This document shows, piece by piece, positions 6,374 through 13,399 of a stretch of DNA of 21,673 bases (position 1 is its first letter; each line of letters starts with the position of its first letter). Both the position numbers and the translations under genes were made by a program. Under the pieces are notes generated by a model that did no database searches, was not told the origin of the DNA, and saw nothing but the letters and a program-made list of their open reading frames with translations. The DNA is from JBFLVT01 sp036804525 (GTDB lineage: Bacteria; Bacillota; Desulfotomaculia; Desulfotomaculales; JASEER01): contig DAIRSE010000030.1 in assembly GCA_036804525.1 (NCBI GenBank), positions 1 through 21,673 on the forward strand, given 5' to 3'.

Positions 6374-6468
6374 TTAAGCCGCCAGACAAAAGGGGACTGG
6401 AAGAGAAAGGGACAACCTGTCCTGACTATCTCAATCAATTTCAGTCAATGACCCGCCTGGCGGCTTTA
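6374..6468 (+). promoter_or_regulatory. Structured 5' leader (candidate RNA element)
   Basis: TTAAGCCGCCAG (6374-6385) can pair with CTGGCGGCTTTAA (6457-6469), closing a roughly 70-nt domain. Inside it GGGACAACCTGTCC folds as a small hairpin, and TGACT/AGTCA flank another. The closing stem begins at the predicted start of transcription and the domain ends 26 nt before the GTG start, so it would form a multi-branched leader. I do not recognise a known riboswitch class. Confidence 0.5.
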
Positions 6469-6494
6469 ATTATGTACCAAAGCGAGGACTGAAA

Positions 6495-6749
6495 GTGCGC
6501 AACTGTCTGGAGTGTGGAAAGTCATTCGCCCCGCAGCATGTGCGCCACAAATTTTGCTCCGATCAGTGCAGAGCCCGGTTCCAGAAGCGCAAACTCCGGC
6601 TTCGGCGTCAGGAGCAGGGCCTCTGTCCCCAGTGCGGGGGGCCAATGGATTATCCTGTCCGCATCGGCTCCGGCAAGGCGTCGGGCAAGCAAAAGATCAG
6701 CTACTGTTCCCGCTGCCGGGAACGGTTCAAGGAGCGGCGAGGTTTATGA
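6495..6749 (+). CDS. Double zinc-ribbon protein (84 aa)
   Basis: The GTG at 6495 follows GAGGA. The protein has two treble-clef-like cysteine clusters: CLECGKSF with CSDQCRARFQKR in residues 4-32, and CPQCGG with CSRCRERF near the end. The linker is strongly basic (KRKLRLRRQEQG), so nucleic-acid binding is likely. The first cluster resembles the FCSDQCRARF zinc finger of many phage and plasmid proteins. The TGA overlaps the ATG of the next gene (ATGA), so the two proteins are translationally coupled. Confidence 0.8.
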   Translation: MRNCLECGKSFAPQHVRHKFCSDQCRARFQKRKLRLRRQEQGLCPQCGGPMDYPVRIGSGKASGKQKISYCSRCRERFKERRGL

Positions 6750-8146
6750 TCGTGCATGCCGTTTTGTACTTTGAACGCTATTGCTCCCACTGCCGGCGCA
6801 GACTTTCTCTGTTGGTGCATGATTACGGCCCGCTGGAGTACCACGTCCTGGACGCGCAGATCGGACAGCGCAGTTTTCCTCTGGAGCCGATGACGTGCCC
6901 CACTTGCGGTCGGCAGGGGATGCCGGAAGAGATGGTTCTGAAAGAAGTCGACCGCAAGGAGATTATCGCTCGGAAAAAGATCGGCTCCAAGGAACTTCCG
7001 GTGATGGGCGACAGCAAATCCTACGGTGTCGTCCGCATTCCTGAAGAGCAGGACGAATACGACCGCGGGATGGACAAGGTTGAGCCCTTCTTCAGGAAAC
7101 AGACAGAGGATTTCTGGCGGAAGTATACAGATTGGGCGATTCCCCGCTGGGAAGCGCTGATCCGGGACATTGCCCTGCGTGAGTTCGAGCACGGCTACAA
7201 TGTGCTGGGACTGGACATGCCCGGAACGCACCTCAGCACCGCCGCCTGGCGCAAGGACGCTCTGGCTCGTTTCAAGACCGAAGACGACCGCCGACGGGCA
7301 TGGCGGGCTTTGAATGATTTTCTGGTGCACCGCGAGTTCTTATGGCTTCCCGTCGACCACTGGCCAATCAAGGAATGGATTGCGACTTACGGCCGGGAAC
7401 GGGTGGCCTGGCTGACGCTTAACTTCCCCCTGCCCGAAGAGTGGGAGTCTTTGCGGACAGAGAAGATCGGGGAAGTTGTTCGTAAGCACACCGGGGAGAC
7501 CGGAACTTTGTTCGCCCGCATCGGAGACCTTTCCCGGCAACTGGACCGCCAGCGCCGCCGGGCGGAAGAGTTGGCTCGCATGGTAAGGGAACTGCGCCAG
7601 GAGAACGCCCGTCTGCAAGAAGCCCTGTCGGTAGCCCGGGCGCAAGCTAAGACGCAGACGGTCTATGAGCGCGATCCGGAAGACGTGCGGCGCATCGCCC
7701 GGCTTAAAGGGCTGGTATCCGAACTGCGGGCGGAAGTAGCGCGCCTGGAGGCAATGTTGCCGCCAGAACAAACCGAAGAGCCTACAAACTTGCGGCCGGA
7801 ACCTGCACCGGTTGAAACTCAGGAGGATGTGCAGGACTATACTCCGTACCTGGCGGGCAAGACGGTGGCTGTTTTCGGGCGACTGGGCCAGCCAATGAAT
7901 GTGCCCTGTGCCATTCGCTGGCACGATGGAAACCGGCCCGACCAGGAGATGGAGTCCCTGGCACAGATGGCGGATGTCCTGGTGGTGCTGACACGCCTCA
8001 CGTCGCATGCTGTGATGTGGCGTCTGAAAGAAGTTGCTGCTGACCGCGGCGTTCTCCTCTTGTTTTTGCGTGAGACAGGGATCGAGCGGATACTTGCAGC
8101 GGCAGGACGGGCTATGGCAATCGGCTCTGAAAAAGGTCAAATATAG
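6746..8146 (+). CDS. Zinc-ribbon / coiled-coil / DUF2325 protein (466 aa)
   Basis: Start ATG overlaps the preceding TGA. Residues C13-C16 and C51-C54 form a zinc ribbon. The middle is mostly helical and tryptophan-rich (FWRKYTDWAIPRWEALI). A long coiled coil covers about residues 250-336 (ELARMVRELRQENARLQEAL). The C-terminal about 100 residues match the DUF2325 pattern: GKTVAVFG, ADVLVVLTRLTSHAVMW, LLLFLRETGIERIL. DUF2325 is a small Rossmann-like domain of unknown role found in Firmicutes. The layout, a sensor-like zinc head, a coiled-coil stalk and a Rossmann tail, suggests an assembly or signalling protein. Its partner is the upstream zinc-ribbon protein. A strong terminator follows. Confidence 0.8.
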   Translation: MIVHAVLYFERYCSHCRRRLSLLVHDYGPLEYHVLDAQIGQRSFPLEPMTCPTCGRQGMPEEMVLKEVDRKEIIARKKIGSKELPVMGDSKSYGVVRIPEEQDEYDRGMDKVEPFFRKQTEDFWRKYTDWAIPRWEALIRDIALREFEHGYNVLGLDMPGTHLSTAAWRKDALARFKTEDDRRRAWRALNDFLVHREFLWLPVDHWPIKEWIATYGRERVAWLTLNFPLPEEWESLRTEKIGEVVRKHTGETGTLFARIGDLSRQLDRQRRRAEELARMVRELRQENARLQEALSVARAQAKTQTVYERDPEDVRRIARLKGLVSELRAEVARLEAMLPPEQTEEPTNLRPEPAPVETQEDVQDYTPYLAGKTVAVFGRLGQPMNVPCAIRWHDGNRPDQEMESLAQMADVLVVLTRLTSHAVMWRLKEVAADRGVLLLFLRETGIERILAAAGRAMAIGSEKGQI

Positions 8147-8156
8147 CCCAGACAAG

Positions 8157-8188
8157 AAAGGCCGGAGGCGAATTCCCCCGGCCTTTTT
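8157..8188 (+). terminator. Intrinsic terminator, probably bidirectional
   Basis: AAAGGCCGG (8157-8165) pairs with CCGGCCTTT (8178-8186) and is followed by T. It closes the DUF2325 operon and, read on the minus strand, follows the S1-protein gene (with a weaker T run). Confidence 0.85.
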
Positions 8189-8190
8189 CC

Positions 8191-9072
8191 TTAAGACGCT
8201 TTTCTAACGATTCTGATGACGCTGCCCTTGATGCGGCCCGACTCCCCGTTGGGCTCGACGCTGGTGATGTAAATAGCCACTTCGTCGCCCTTTTGGGGGC
8301 GTCCGGACGCCATGTGGTTGCACAGCGCGTTGACGCCCGGCTCCAGCTCGACAAACACGCCGTAGCGGGTGACGCCGGTCACGGTTCCGGTGTAAGAACT
8401 CTTTTTGAGATACCGCCGGGCCGCGCCGGGCCAGGGGTTCGGAAGAAGGGCCTTGACCGAGACGATGACCCGCTCCCTCTCGCGGTCCACGCTCAAGACC
8501 TTGACGTCGAACATGTCGCCGGGCTGGATCACTTCGAGGATTTCGTCCACCCAGCCGTGGGAAATCTCCCGCACAGGGAGGAAGGCTTCCACGCCGTCGA
8601 TTTCGACGACGCAGCCGGCGGGAACAACGGAGCCGTCGCGGCTCCGGGCGATCCGCAGGACACGGCGCGCGACGGCGGTCTTGACGGCCCCCTCCTCCAG
8701 AGTGGGCCAGGTCTCGGCGGCCAGGCGCTCCAGGGCCTGTTTACGGGAGGCGATGAAGGTCTCGTTGGCCTCGTCGATCCCGGTCACGACAAAGGCGATG
8801 TCCTGGCCCAAAAGCCCGGACAGGCGGGCGCGGGTGAGGGTGCGGTTTCTGCCGGGCTTGACCCCGGTCTCGGGAAGCGGGATGACGCCCTTGACGTTGT
8901 CTTTCATGACGGCCAGGCAAAGAATCTTTTCTTCCCGCGTCTCGTTGTTCTCCCCGCGGACGCGGAGCACGTGCTCTTCAACAGCTTTGACCGGCCAGCG
9001 AAGGATGGTTTTCTTCTGCCGGGACGCATACACTTCCGGCCAGGCGTCGGTGACGAACTCTTTCTTGTGCAC
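8191..9072 (-). CDS. S1 RNA-binding repeat protein (293 aa)
   Basis: GTG start after AAAGGAG. Three S1-type OB-fold repeats can be traced: about residues 35-115 (EKILCLAVMKDNVKGVIPL), about 125-205 (GCVVEIDGVEAFLPVREISH, then GDMFDVKVLSVDRERERVIV) and about 225-290 (YTGTVTGVTRYGVFVELEPG, then GDEVAIYITSVEP). The protein is shorter than ribosomal protein S1 of model bacteria (six repeats) and resembles the accessory S1-domain proteins of Clostridia plasmids and integrative elements. It probably binds single-stranded RNA and may act in translation or RNA stability; this is inferred from the family. It lies downstream of the second iscB on the same strand, with its own ribosome site. Confidence 0.9.
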   Translation of the reverse strand: MHKKEFVTDAWPEVYASRQKKTILRWPVKAVEEHVLRVRGENNETREEKILCLAVMKDNVKGVIPLPETGVKPGRNRTLTRARLSGLLGQDIAFVVTGIDEANETFIASRKQALERLAAETWPTLEEGAVKTAVARRVLRIARSRDGSVVPAGCVVEIDGVEAFLPVREISHGWVDEILEVIQPGDMFDVKVLSVDRERERVIVSVKALLPNPWPGAARRYLKKSSYTGTVTGVTRYGVFVELEPGVNALCNHMASGRPQKGDEVAIYITSVEPNGESGRIKGSVIRIVRKAS

Positions 9073-9123
9073 GCTTGTTGCTCCTTTCTGGTTGGCGTGT
9101 TATTTTCTGGCAGGATCACCAAA

Positions 9124-10443
9124 TTATGCGGCGTCGGAAGCCCCGGCGTTTACGCCTGGGGAGGAGGCGCCGCGCCCTCCTTTCGTATACCCGTATCCAT
9201 CTGCCCGCTGAAGCAGGCGACAATACTTCCACGAAATCCCATCCGCTTTTCCCACCCGGAATGATCCGGAGGCGCGCACGGCCACAGGGCCAATATGGAC
9301 TCCAGTACGTTTGCCCTTCGGTACTTCCGCACGCACCAGATCCCCCGTGCGAAATCCGCGCACCGTTTTGGAACGCATCCTGTATCCGCGCGGGAAGCCG
9401 TAGGCGTCCACGTTCGTCCGGCTCCGCTGCCCGTGTCCCAGCGCCTTGATTTCAAGTACCGGAGCGTTCCAGCCGGACACACCGGCAATATCGCCCACGC
9501 ACAGCGCGTCCAGCGCATGCGTCTTCGGGAGTCCAAACCGTTCCCGGTTCCACTTTGTCCGCCCGCCCGTCCATGAGAGAACTTCTAGACTCATGGCACG
9601 CAAGCCGTTCAGGACGGCATAGCGGGTCGCATTGACGGCCGCGGCGTCCTTCAGCGGCACCTTCGCCTTGGCTTGCACTTCCGGGTGGCCAAACTCCTCC
9701 GCCGTCCGGTTCCCCTTGGCCTGGTTGCAGGCTCGACAAGCCAATGTGAGATTGCTTACCCGATCAGTACCGCCTCTCGACTTCGGAATGATGTGCTCAA
9801 GCTCCAGCGGCACGTTCTCAGCGCCACAGTACGCACAGCGGCGCCCCCATTTCTCCAGTAGGTACTCTCGGACTTCATAGCCGAAAAGCTCGCCACGCTG
9901 GTACTCGATGCCGGAGATCTCCGGGGTCTGGAGCGCCTGCGTGTCAAACCGGACGGTCTCGACCTCGACAAAAGCGATGGGTGCCAAGCGCCGGTACCGG
10001 CTCGCCCACGAGAATACGTTCTCAACCCGGCTCCGCAACGAAGGCGGGAGCCAGCCGTTTTTCCTTCGGCGATTGTTGAACCTTGGGGCGCGGTAGCGCA
10101 GATTGGCGTTCCTCCTCCGGCGGCGGTATGCCGCGCGTTTCTGCATCCGCTCCCGAACGGCATCTCCACGGTGAGTGATCTCTGCCAAGTGCAAGGCATG
10201 ATCCCAAGGGCCATCCGCCGTCTCTTCCCGGCGCACAATCGCCACCCCGGTGACCTTGCTGCCCGGATCGAGCTTCAGTCCGACGGGCTGCAGCACGCTC
10301 TCCTCAAGCAGCCGGTCTTTGAGCCTAATCGTGAACGGATGGAGCCGGTGGACGACGGCGCGCCCGCGCTCCAGTAACAACCGTGCTCGCTTCTCCGAGC
10401 AAGGCATGAGCGGCTTCTTTCTCTTGTCCAGCACAAAAACCAT
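9124..10443 (-). CDS. iscB: IscB-family RNA-guided nuclease, complete (439 aa)
   Basis: Domains in order: PLMP-like start RKKPLMPCSEKRARLL (residues 9-24), RuvC-I LKLDPGSKVTGVAIV (D59), arginine-rich bridge RAAYRRRRRNANLRYRAPRF (103-122), RuvC-II AFVEVETVRFD (E160 or E162), HNH module CAYCG, LELEHIIPKSRGGTD (H217) and CRACN, RuvC-III PKTHALDALCVGD (H309, D312), then a C-terminal region RTNVDAYGFPRGYRMRSK typical of full-length IscB. All catalytic residues are present and the length is normal. The start at 10443 is the first methionine before the conserved N terminus; AGAAGGATC before it is a modest ribosome site. No HEARO-like sequence is evident upstream, where a ligase-like coding remnant lies instead. 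The 3' coding end contains an IS605-like terminal hairpin. Confidence 0.93.
   Translation of the reverse strand: MVFVLDKRKKPLMPCSEKRARLLLERGRAVVHRLHPFTIRLKDRLLEESVLQPVGLKLDPGSKVTGVAIVRREETADGPWDHALHLAEITHRGDAVRERMQKRAAYRRRRRNANLRYRAPRFNNRRRKNGWLPPSLRSRVENVFSWASRYRRLAPIAFVEVETVRFDTQALQTPEISGIEYQRGELFGYEVREYLLEKWGRRCAYCGAENVPLELEHIIPKSRGGTDRVSNLTLACRACNQAKGNRTAEEFGHPEVQAKAKVPLKDAAAVNATRYAVLNGLRAMSLEVLSWTGGRTKWNRERFGLPKTHALDALCVGDIAGVSGWNAPVLEIKALGHGQRSRTNVDAYGFPRGYRMRSKTVRGFRTGDLVRAEVPKGKRTGVHIGPVAVRASGSFRVGKADGISWKYCRLLQRADGYGYTKGGRGASSPGVNAGASDAA
9124..10443 (-). mobile_element. IscB-carrying IS200/IS605-like element (ends approximate)
   Basis: The unit consists of iscB only; no transposase gene is present, so it would depend on TnpA in trans. 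Its 3' side carries a terminal-type hairpin at 9141-9161 within the last iscB codons. Its 5' side meets a truncated ligase-like frame at about 10441. Exact ends were not determined. Confidence 0.5.
9141..9161 (-). repeat. Terminal hairpin of the IscB element
   Basis: CCCCGGCG (9141-9148), loop TTTA, CGCCTGGGG (9153-9161) forms a stem-loop close to the iscB stop codon, similar to the subterminal hairpins recognised by Y1 transposases in IS200/IS605 elements. It overlaps the coding sequence. Confidence 0.5.
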
Positions 10444-10618
10444 GATCCTTCTCAACCCTGTTGACCGCGAAGCTTTTGTCCGGTTGCTGCCGAAGATCGG
10501 GACGGACAAGAAGGAAGACGCCCTGTTCATAAAGAAAGGTCTGCGGTGTAAGGCAAAATACACCGTTGGGGCACAGGGGAACGTCAGAGACTGTGTTTTT
10601 GAAGGATGGATAACCTGA
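10441..10618 (+). pseudogene. C-terminal remnant of an ATP-dependent DNA ligase-like gene
   Basis: The plus-strand frame ending at the TGA at 10616-10618 encodes FVRLLPKIGTDKKEDALFIK and then KGLRCKAKYTVGAQGNVRDC, VFEGWIT. The pattern (aromatic or hydrophobic)-x-(K/P)-GLRC-x-(A/V)-(K/R)-Y followed by GN(V/L)R-x-x-VF-x-GW resembles the C-terminal OB-fold of ATP-dependent DNA ligases. Nothing ligase-like is found 5' of it: the start of iscB on the other strand abuts it. The gene therefore seems 5'-truncated, most simply by insertion of the IscB element with loss of the upstream part. The next gene begins 16 nt later in the same direction, as in an operon. The family call rests on motif resemblance only. 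Confidence 0.5.
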
Positions 10619-11433
10619 GGGGGGGACACACCCGTGGTTGGGCAGCGGTTCGCATATCGGAAAAGAGCAAGGGCACTTGGAGAGCCGGTGCAACCTGTTG
10701 AAGTCATCAAGGAGGGTCCTCCCCGTTCCCGAAAGGTGAGGATTCGATACCTTGATGGCGAATACGAAGGGCTGGAGGAATGGGTTCCTAAGACGCGGCT
10801 TCTTGTACCGTGGGATGAAGCCCAGGCGTTTTGTGAAGACGAAAGGCGGTTGCTGGCAGCGATTGAGGCAACCGGACAAGTTGAAGGAACGGTTGTGTAC
10901 GGAGCCGTTAACTCAGTATTCGGTGCGGTCACACATCTATTCGGCGAGGAACTAATTCTGACAGGATGGAAAGCGGTAGAACGGGATCTGGTGATTATCC
11001 AGGACTTTCACAAGACTATTCAGAGACTCGACCTCGACGGAGACGCTCTTTTGTCTGTGCCATACGCCTTTGTTGACAGGAACGGAGACTACAAGGCTCC
11101 ATTTCCTGTGGCTGAACATCTCGCCCGGCTCTTCTGCCAACGGTATCCCAAACAAATATTGCACCATATCCAGTTAGAAAACGAAAGCTATCGAAGAAGA
11201 ATTCTGGAGGAAGCAGATCACTTCAGGCAGCAAGTGAAAGATACGCTGCTCGACAAGTACGAGCTCGAGTTTTCCCTGGTAAGGGAATGGTGTGGCGAAG
11301 AACAAGCCGCGGAAATAGACGAAGTGAATGCTCTCCGAGAGAAGGTACGCAAGCTGAGAGAACTAATCCAGTCTACAGCGGCATGGCTGAAAGAGCAGGG
11401 ACAACACCGCAAAGCTGCCTGGATGTTAAAGTT

Positions 11434-11478
11434 CCCGCCGGGAAGTCCCCTTCTGTAAGGAAGGGGATGTGAGGCGGG
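11434..11478 (+). repeat. Left-end nested hairpin of the IS200/IS605 element
   Basis: CCCGCC (11434-11439) pairs with GGCGGG (11473-11478). Inside it CCCCTT (11447-11452) pairs with AAGGGG (11461-11466). The inner hairpin has the same stem as the one at the right end, as expected for two sites bound by one TnpA. Confidence 0.75.
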
Positions 11479-11515
11479 CATTGCTTATTTTCAGTTCTGC
11501 CGGTAAAATAAAGGT

Positions 11516-11920
11516 ATGAAATACCAATTAGACAAAGGATGTCACTCAGTATATAATTTTCGGTTCCACTATGTTTGCTGTGTGAAGTACCGGAAAAAAG
11601 TACTGACTCGTGAGGTTTCTTCACGCTTGAAAGAAATAAACCTTAGTGTCGCCGAAAAGTTTGGAGTTCAGATTATTGAACAAGAAACCGATCTGGACCA
11701 CATCCACATCCTTTTTGCTTCCAGGCCCCAAGTGCAGCTGTCGAAGTTCGTAAACTCCCTCAAGTCGGTTTCTGCGCGTCTGCTCTTCAAAAAATTTCCC
11801 GAACTGAAAAGGGAATTGCGGAACGGCCACTTGTGGTCACCGAGCTATTTTCTTGCCACCGTGGGGGAAGTGAAGCTGGAAGATGTCAAAAGGTACGTCC
11901 AGTCTCAAGGCGGTGCGTAA
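11516..11920 (+). CDS. tnpA: IS200/IS605 Y1 transposase TnpA (134 aa)
   Basis: TnpA cuts and rejoins single-stranded element ends by a tyrosine-HUH mechanism. The HUH motif is DHIHILF (H62, H64) and the catalytic tyrosine is Y127 in VKRYVQSQ. The length is typical for the family (about 130-150 residues). The N-terminal CHSVYNFRFHYVCCVKYR matches the usual start of this family. The ATG at 11516 follows AATAAAGGT. The last 38 nt overlap the start of tnpB. The product acts on the hairpins at both element ends and may mobilise the IscB elements in trans if their ends are close enough in sequence; that last point is speculation. Confidence 0.95.
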   Translation: MKYQLDKGCHSVYNFRFHYVCCVKYRKKVLTREVSSRLKEINLSVAEKFGVQIIEQETDLDHIHILFASRPQVQLSKFVNSLKSVSARLLFKKFPELKRELRNGHLWSPSYFLATVGEVKLEDVKRYVQSQGGA

Positions 11921-13019
11921 TTACAAGTTTCGCATCTACCCTAACAGAGAACAGGAACAAAAACTCCTCGCCTGGCTTGAGACCTGCCGCAGGATTTACA
12001 ACACAGCACTTGCTCAAAGGAAAGAAGCGTGGGAAAAAGAGAATCGTTCTGTTTCCCGCAGCGAACAACAGGTATGGCTAAAAGAAGCCAAGAAAGAAAA
12101 CGAATACTTCCGGCGGGTCCACTCACAGGTCGCTCAAGAGGTGCTTTTCAGGGTAGAAAGAGCTTTTGTCGCTTTCTTCCGCAGGGTCAAAAACGGAGAA
12201 GCACCGGGATATCCCCGCTTCAAGGGTAAAGGGCGTTACAAGTCCCTTACCTTCACCCAGTTTGGTGAAGGCAAAGGGGCCTCTTTTCAGGACGGCAAGC
12301 TGAAGCTCTCAAAAATCGGCCTGCTGAAGATAAAGCTGCACCGGGAAATACCCGGCATCATCAAGACCGTGATCATTAAGTGGGATGCTGTCGGCAGGTG
12401 GTGGGCCGTTTTTGCCGTAGAAATAGAACTTTCCCGACAGCAAACACATACCGGCTTTTCCGCAGGTTTGGATGCTGGGCTGGAGAAGTTTGCAGTCCTT
12501 TCAGACGGCAGCATTATCGAAAATCCCAGACACCTGAGAAAGACAGAAAAGCGGCTCAAGCGTGCCCAGCGGGAACTTTCCCGTAAGGAGAAGGGTTCCC
12601 GTAACAGGGAAAAAGCCAGGCAAAAGCTGGCGAAACTGCACGCTAAAATTCATAACCAGCGAAGGGACTTCTTGCACAAGCAATCCCGCAGGCTGGTGGA
12701 AACTTATGGCCTGATCGCTGTTGAGAAACTAAACATCAAGGGTATGGTCAAAAATCACCACCTGGCCAAGAGCATTTCTGACGCAGGCTGGGGTGAGTTC
12801 ATGGCCATGCTTGAGTACAAAGCGGCAGAGGCTGGTACCAGGCTGGTCAAAGTGAACCCCTCCGGCACTTCGCAGGAATGCAGCGGGTGTGGTATGGATG
12901 TGCCTAAAGAATTATCCGAGCGGGTTCATTGCTGTCCCTATTGCGGCCTTACGCTAGACCGAGATGTAAACGCTGCCCGGAATATTTTGAAGAAAGCTCT
13001 GGCTTTGGAAGCGGCCTAA
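11883..13019 (+). CDS. tnpB: TnpB RNA-guided nuclease (378 aa)
   Basis: TnpB is the ancestor-type of Cas12 and cuts DNA with one RuvC domain guided by an RNA made from the right end of the element. Visible: the N-terminal AVRNYKFRIYPNREQEQKLL, RuvC-I GLDAGLEKFAVLSDG (D197), RuvC-II AVEKLNIKGM (E281), a zinc finger CSGCG with CCPYCG (about 331-353) and RuvC-III LDRDVNAARNI (D361). The length is standard and all three acidic residues are present. The ATG at 11883 lies within the end of tnpA. An alternative start is the GTG just before RNYKF, which would not overlap as much. The element's RE lies directly downstream. Confidence 0.95.
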   Translation: MSKGTSSLKAVRNYKFRIYPNREQEQKLLAWLETCRRIYNTALAQRKEAWEKENRSVSRSEQQVWLKEAKKENEYFRRVHSQVAQEVLFRVERAFVAFFRRVKNGEAPGYPRFKGKGRYKSLTFTQFGEGKGASFQDGKLKLSKIGLLKIKLHREIPGIIKTVIIKWDAVGRWWAVFAVEIELSRQQTHTGFSAGLDAGLEKFAVLSDGSIIENPRHLRKTEKRLKRAQRELSRKEKGSRNREKARQKLAKLHAKIHNQRRDFLHKQSRRLVETYGLIAVEKLNIKGMVKNHHLAKSISDAGWGEFMAMLEYKAAEAGTRLVKVNPSGTSQECSGCGMDVPKELSERVHCCPYCGLTLDRDVNAARNILKKALALEAA

Positions 13020-13123
13020 AAGCTTCCCTGCCGTGGGGACCACGGAAAGTTACGCCTGTAGAGCTGGTTCGCTAGGACCACTATGAAGCAGGAAGCCCCT
13101 TCCGTAAAGAAGGGGTGGTTCAC
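12950..13123 (+). ncRNA. TnpB omega/reRNA region (right end of element)
   Basis: For TnpB elements the guide RNA scaffold spans the 3' end of tnpB and the right end, and the guide is the host sequence beyond the end. Here the stretch after the stop codon contains CCGTGGGGACCACGG, a GCTGGTTCGCTAGGACC segment and the terminal hairpin, ending GGTGGTTCAC. The 5' limit is a guess. The present guide would start with (G)TCAATAGACC from the interrupted gene. Confidence 0.55.
13096..13115 (+). repeat. Right-end hairpin of the IS200/IS605 element
   Basis: CCCCTT (13096-13101), loop CCGTAAAG, AAGGGG (13110-13115). The stem is identical to the inner left-end hairpin and lies 8-9 nt inside the element end. 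Confidence 0.75.
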
Positions 13124-13335
13124 GTCAATAGACCAAACGCTGAAAAGGATCGCTGAGCAACAGTCTTCTGGGTCAGGCGAAGTCCCGCCCGGTAAATAAG
13201 CCTGAACTTAAAGGAACAAGAAGAAGGATGTCGAAACTGAATATGGACGGATAAAAGAATAACCCCCTGCGAGCTCTTGCACGCTTGGTCCAAGAGCATG
13301 ATTTGCAGACGGGGCTTCTTATGCAGTAGAGAACT

Positions 13336-13360
13336 GACCGCCGAAAGGCGGTCAAGTGTT
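13336..13360 (+). terminator. GAAA-loop hairpin, weak terminator
   Basis: GACCGCC (13336-13342), loop GAAA, GGCGGTC (13347-13353), then AAGTGTTTTA. It lies after the end of the interrupted plus-strand gene and just beyond the end of the minus-strand virD4-like gene. The T tract is broken, so strength is doubtful. The rest of 13200-13399 shows no gene. Confidence 0.45.
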
Positions 13361-13399
13361 TTATGGCGGCTTCGACATTTTGCGACAATTATTGACTTC

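Larger units (their letters stand above)
11432..13124 (+). mobile_element. Complete IS200/IS605 element with tnpA and tnpB
   Basis: The element has a left-end hairpin (11434-11478), tnpA, tnpB overlapping it, and a right-end hairpin (13096-13115). The interrupted host frame defines the ends to one base: the shared G may belong to 11431 or to 13124. The left flank is GTTAAA(G), a candidate target motif; the right flank begins TCAATAGACC. As expected for this family there are no terminal inverted repeats and no target duplication. Both proteins look intact, so the element may be active. Confidence 0.88.
10634..13199 (+). pseudogene. Unknown gene interrupted by an IS200/IS605 element
   Basis: GTG start after a G7 ribosome site. 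The 5' part (10634-11431, 266 codons) begins with a basic, SH3/Tudor-like segment (VRIRYLDGEYEGLEEWVPKT). A middle domain follows (VFGAVTHLFGEELILTG), then a long charged helical region (EVNALREKVRKLRELIQS). At 11432 the IS begins and the frame would end after FPPGSPLL at 11458. On the far side, from 13125, an open stretch of 24 codons (SIDQTLKRIAEQQSSGSGEV) ends at TAA 13197-13199. Joining AAG to TCA restores one frame of about 290 codons. The truncated product lacks only the last two dozen residues and might still work. Function unknown; it follows the ligase-like remnant and may belong to a DNA-processing operon. Confidence 0.7.

Noticed and set aside
6374..6468. Leader hairpin as an intrinsic terminator
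   Set aside because: The arms are about 70 nt apart and no T run follows, so it looks like a structured leader instead.
7340..8155. Minus-strand open frame of 271 codons opposite the DUF2325 gene
   Set aside because: Antisense to the coiled-coil and DUF2325 regions, with no recognisable protein feature.
8293..9264. Plus-strand open frame of 323 codons over the S1-domain gene
   Set aside because: Antisense to three clear S1 repeats. Glycine/aspartate-rich composition without motifs.
10444..10932. N-terminal extension of the second IscB by about 160 codons
   Set aside because: The extension is antisense to the ligase-like remnant and to the start of the gene at 10634, and is serine/threonine-rich. 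The conserved IscB start lies at 10443.
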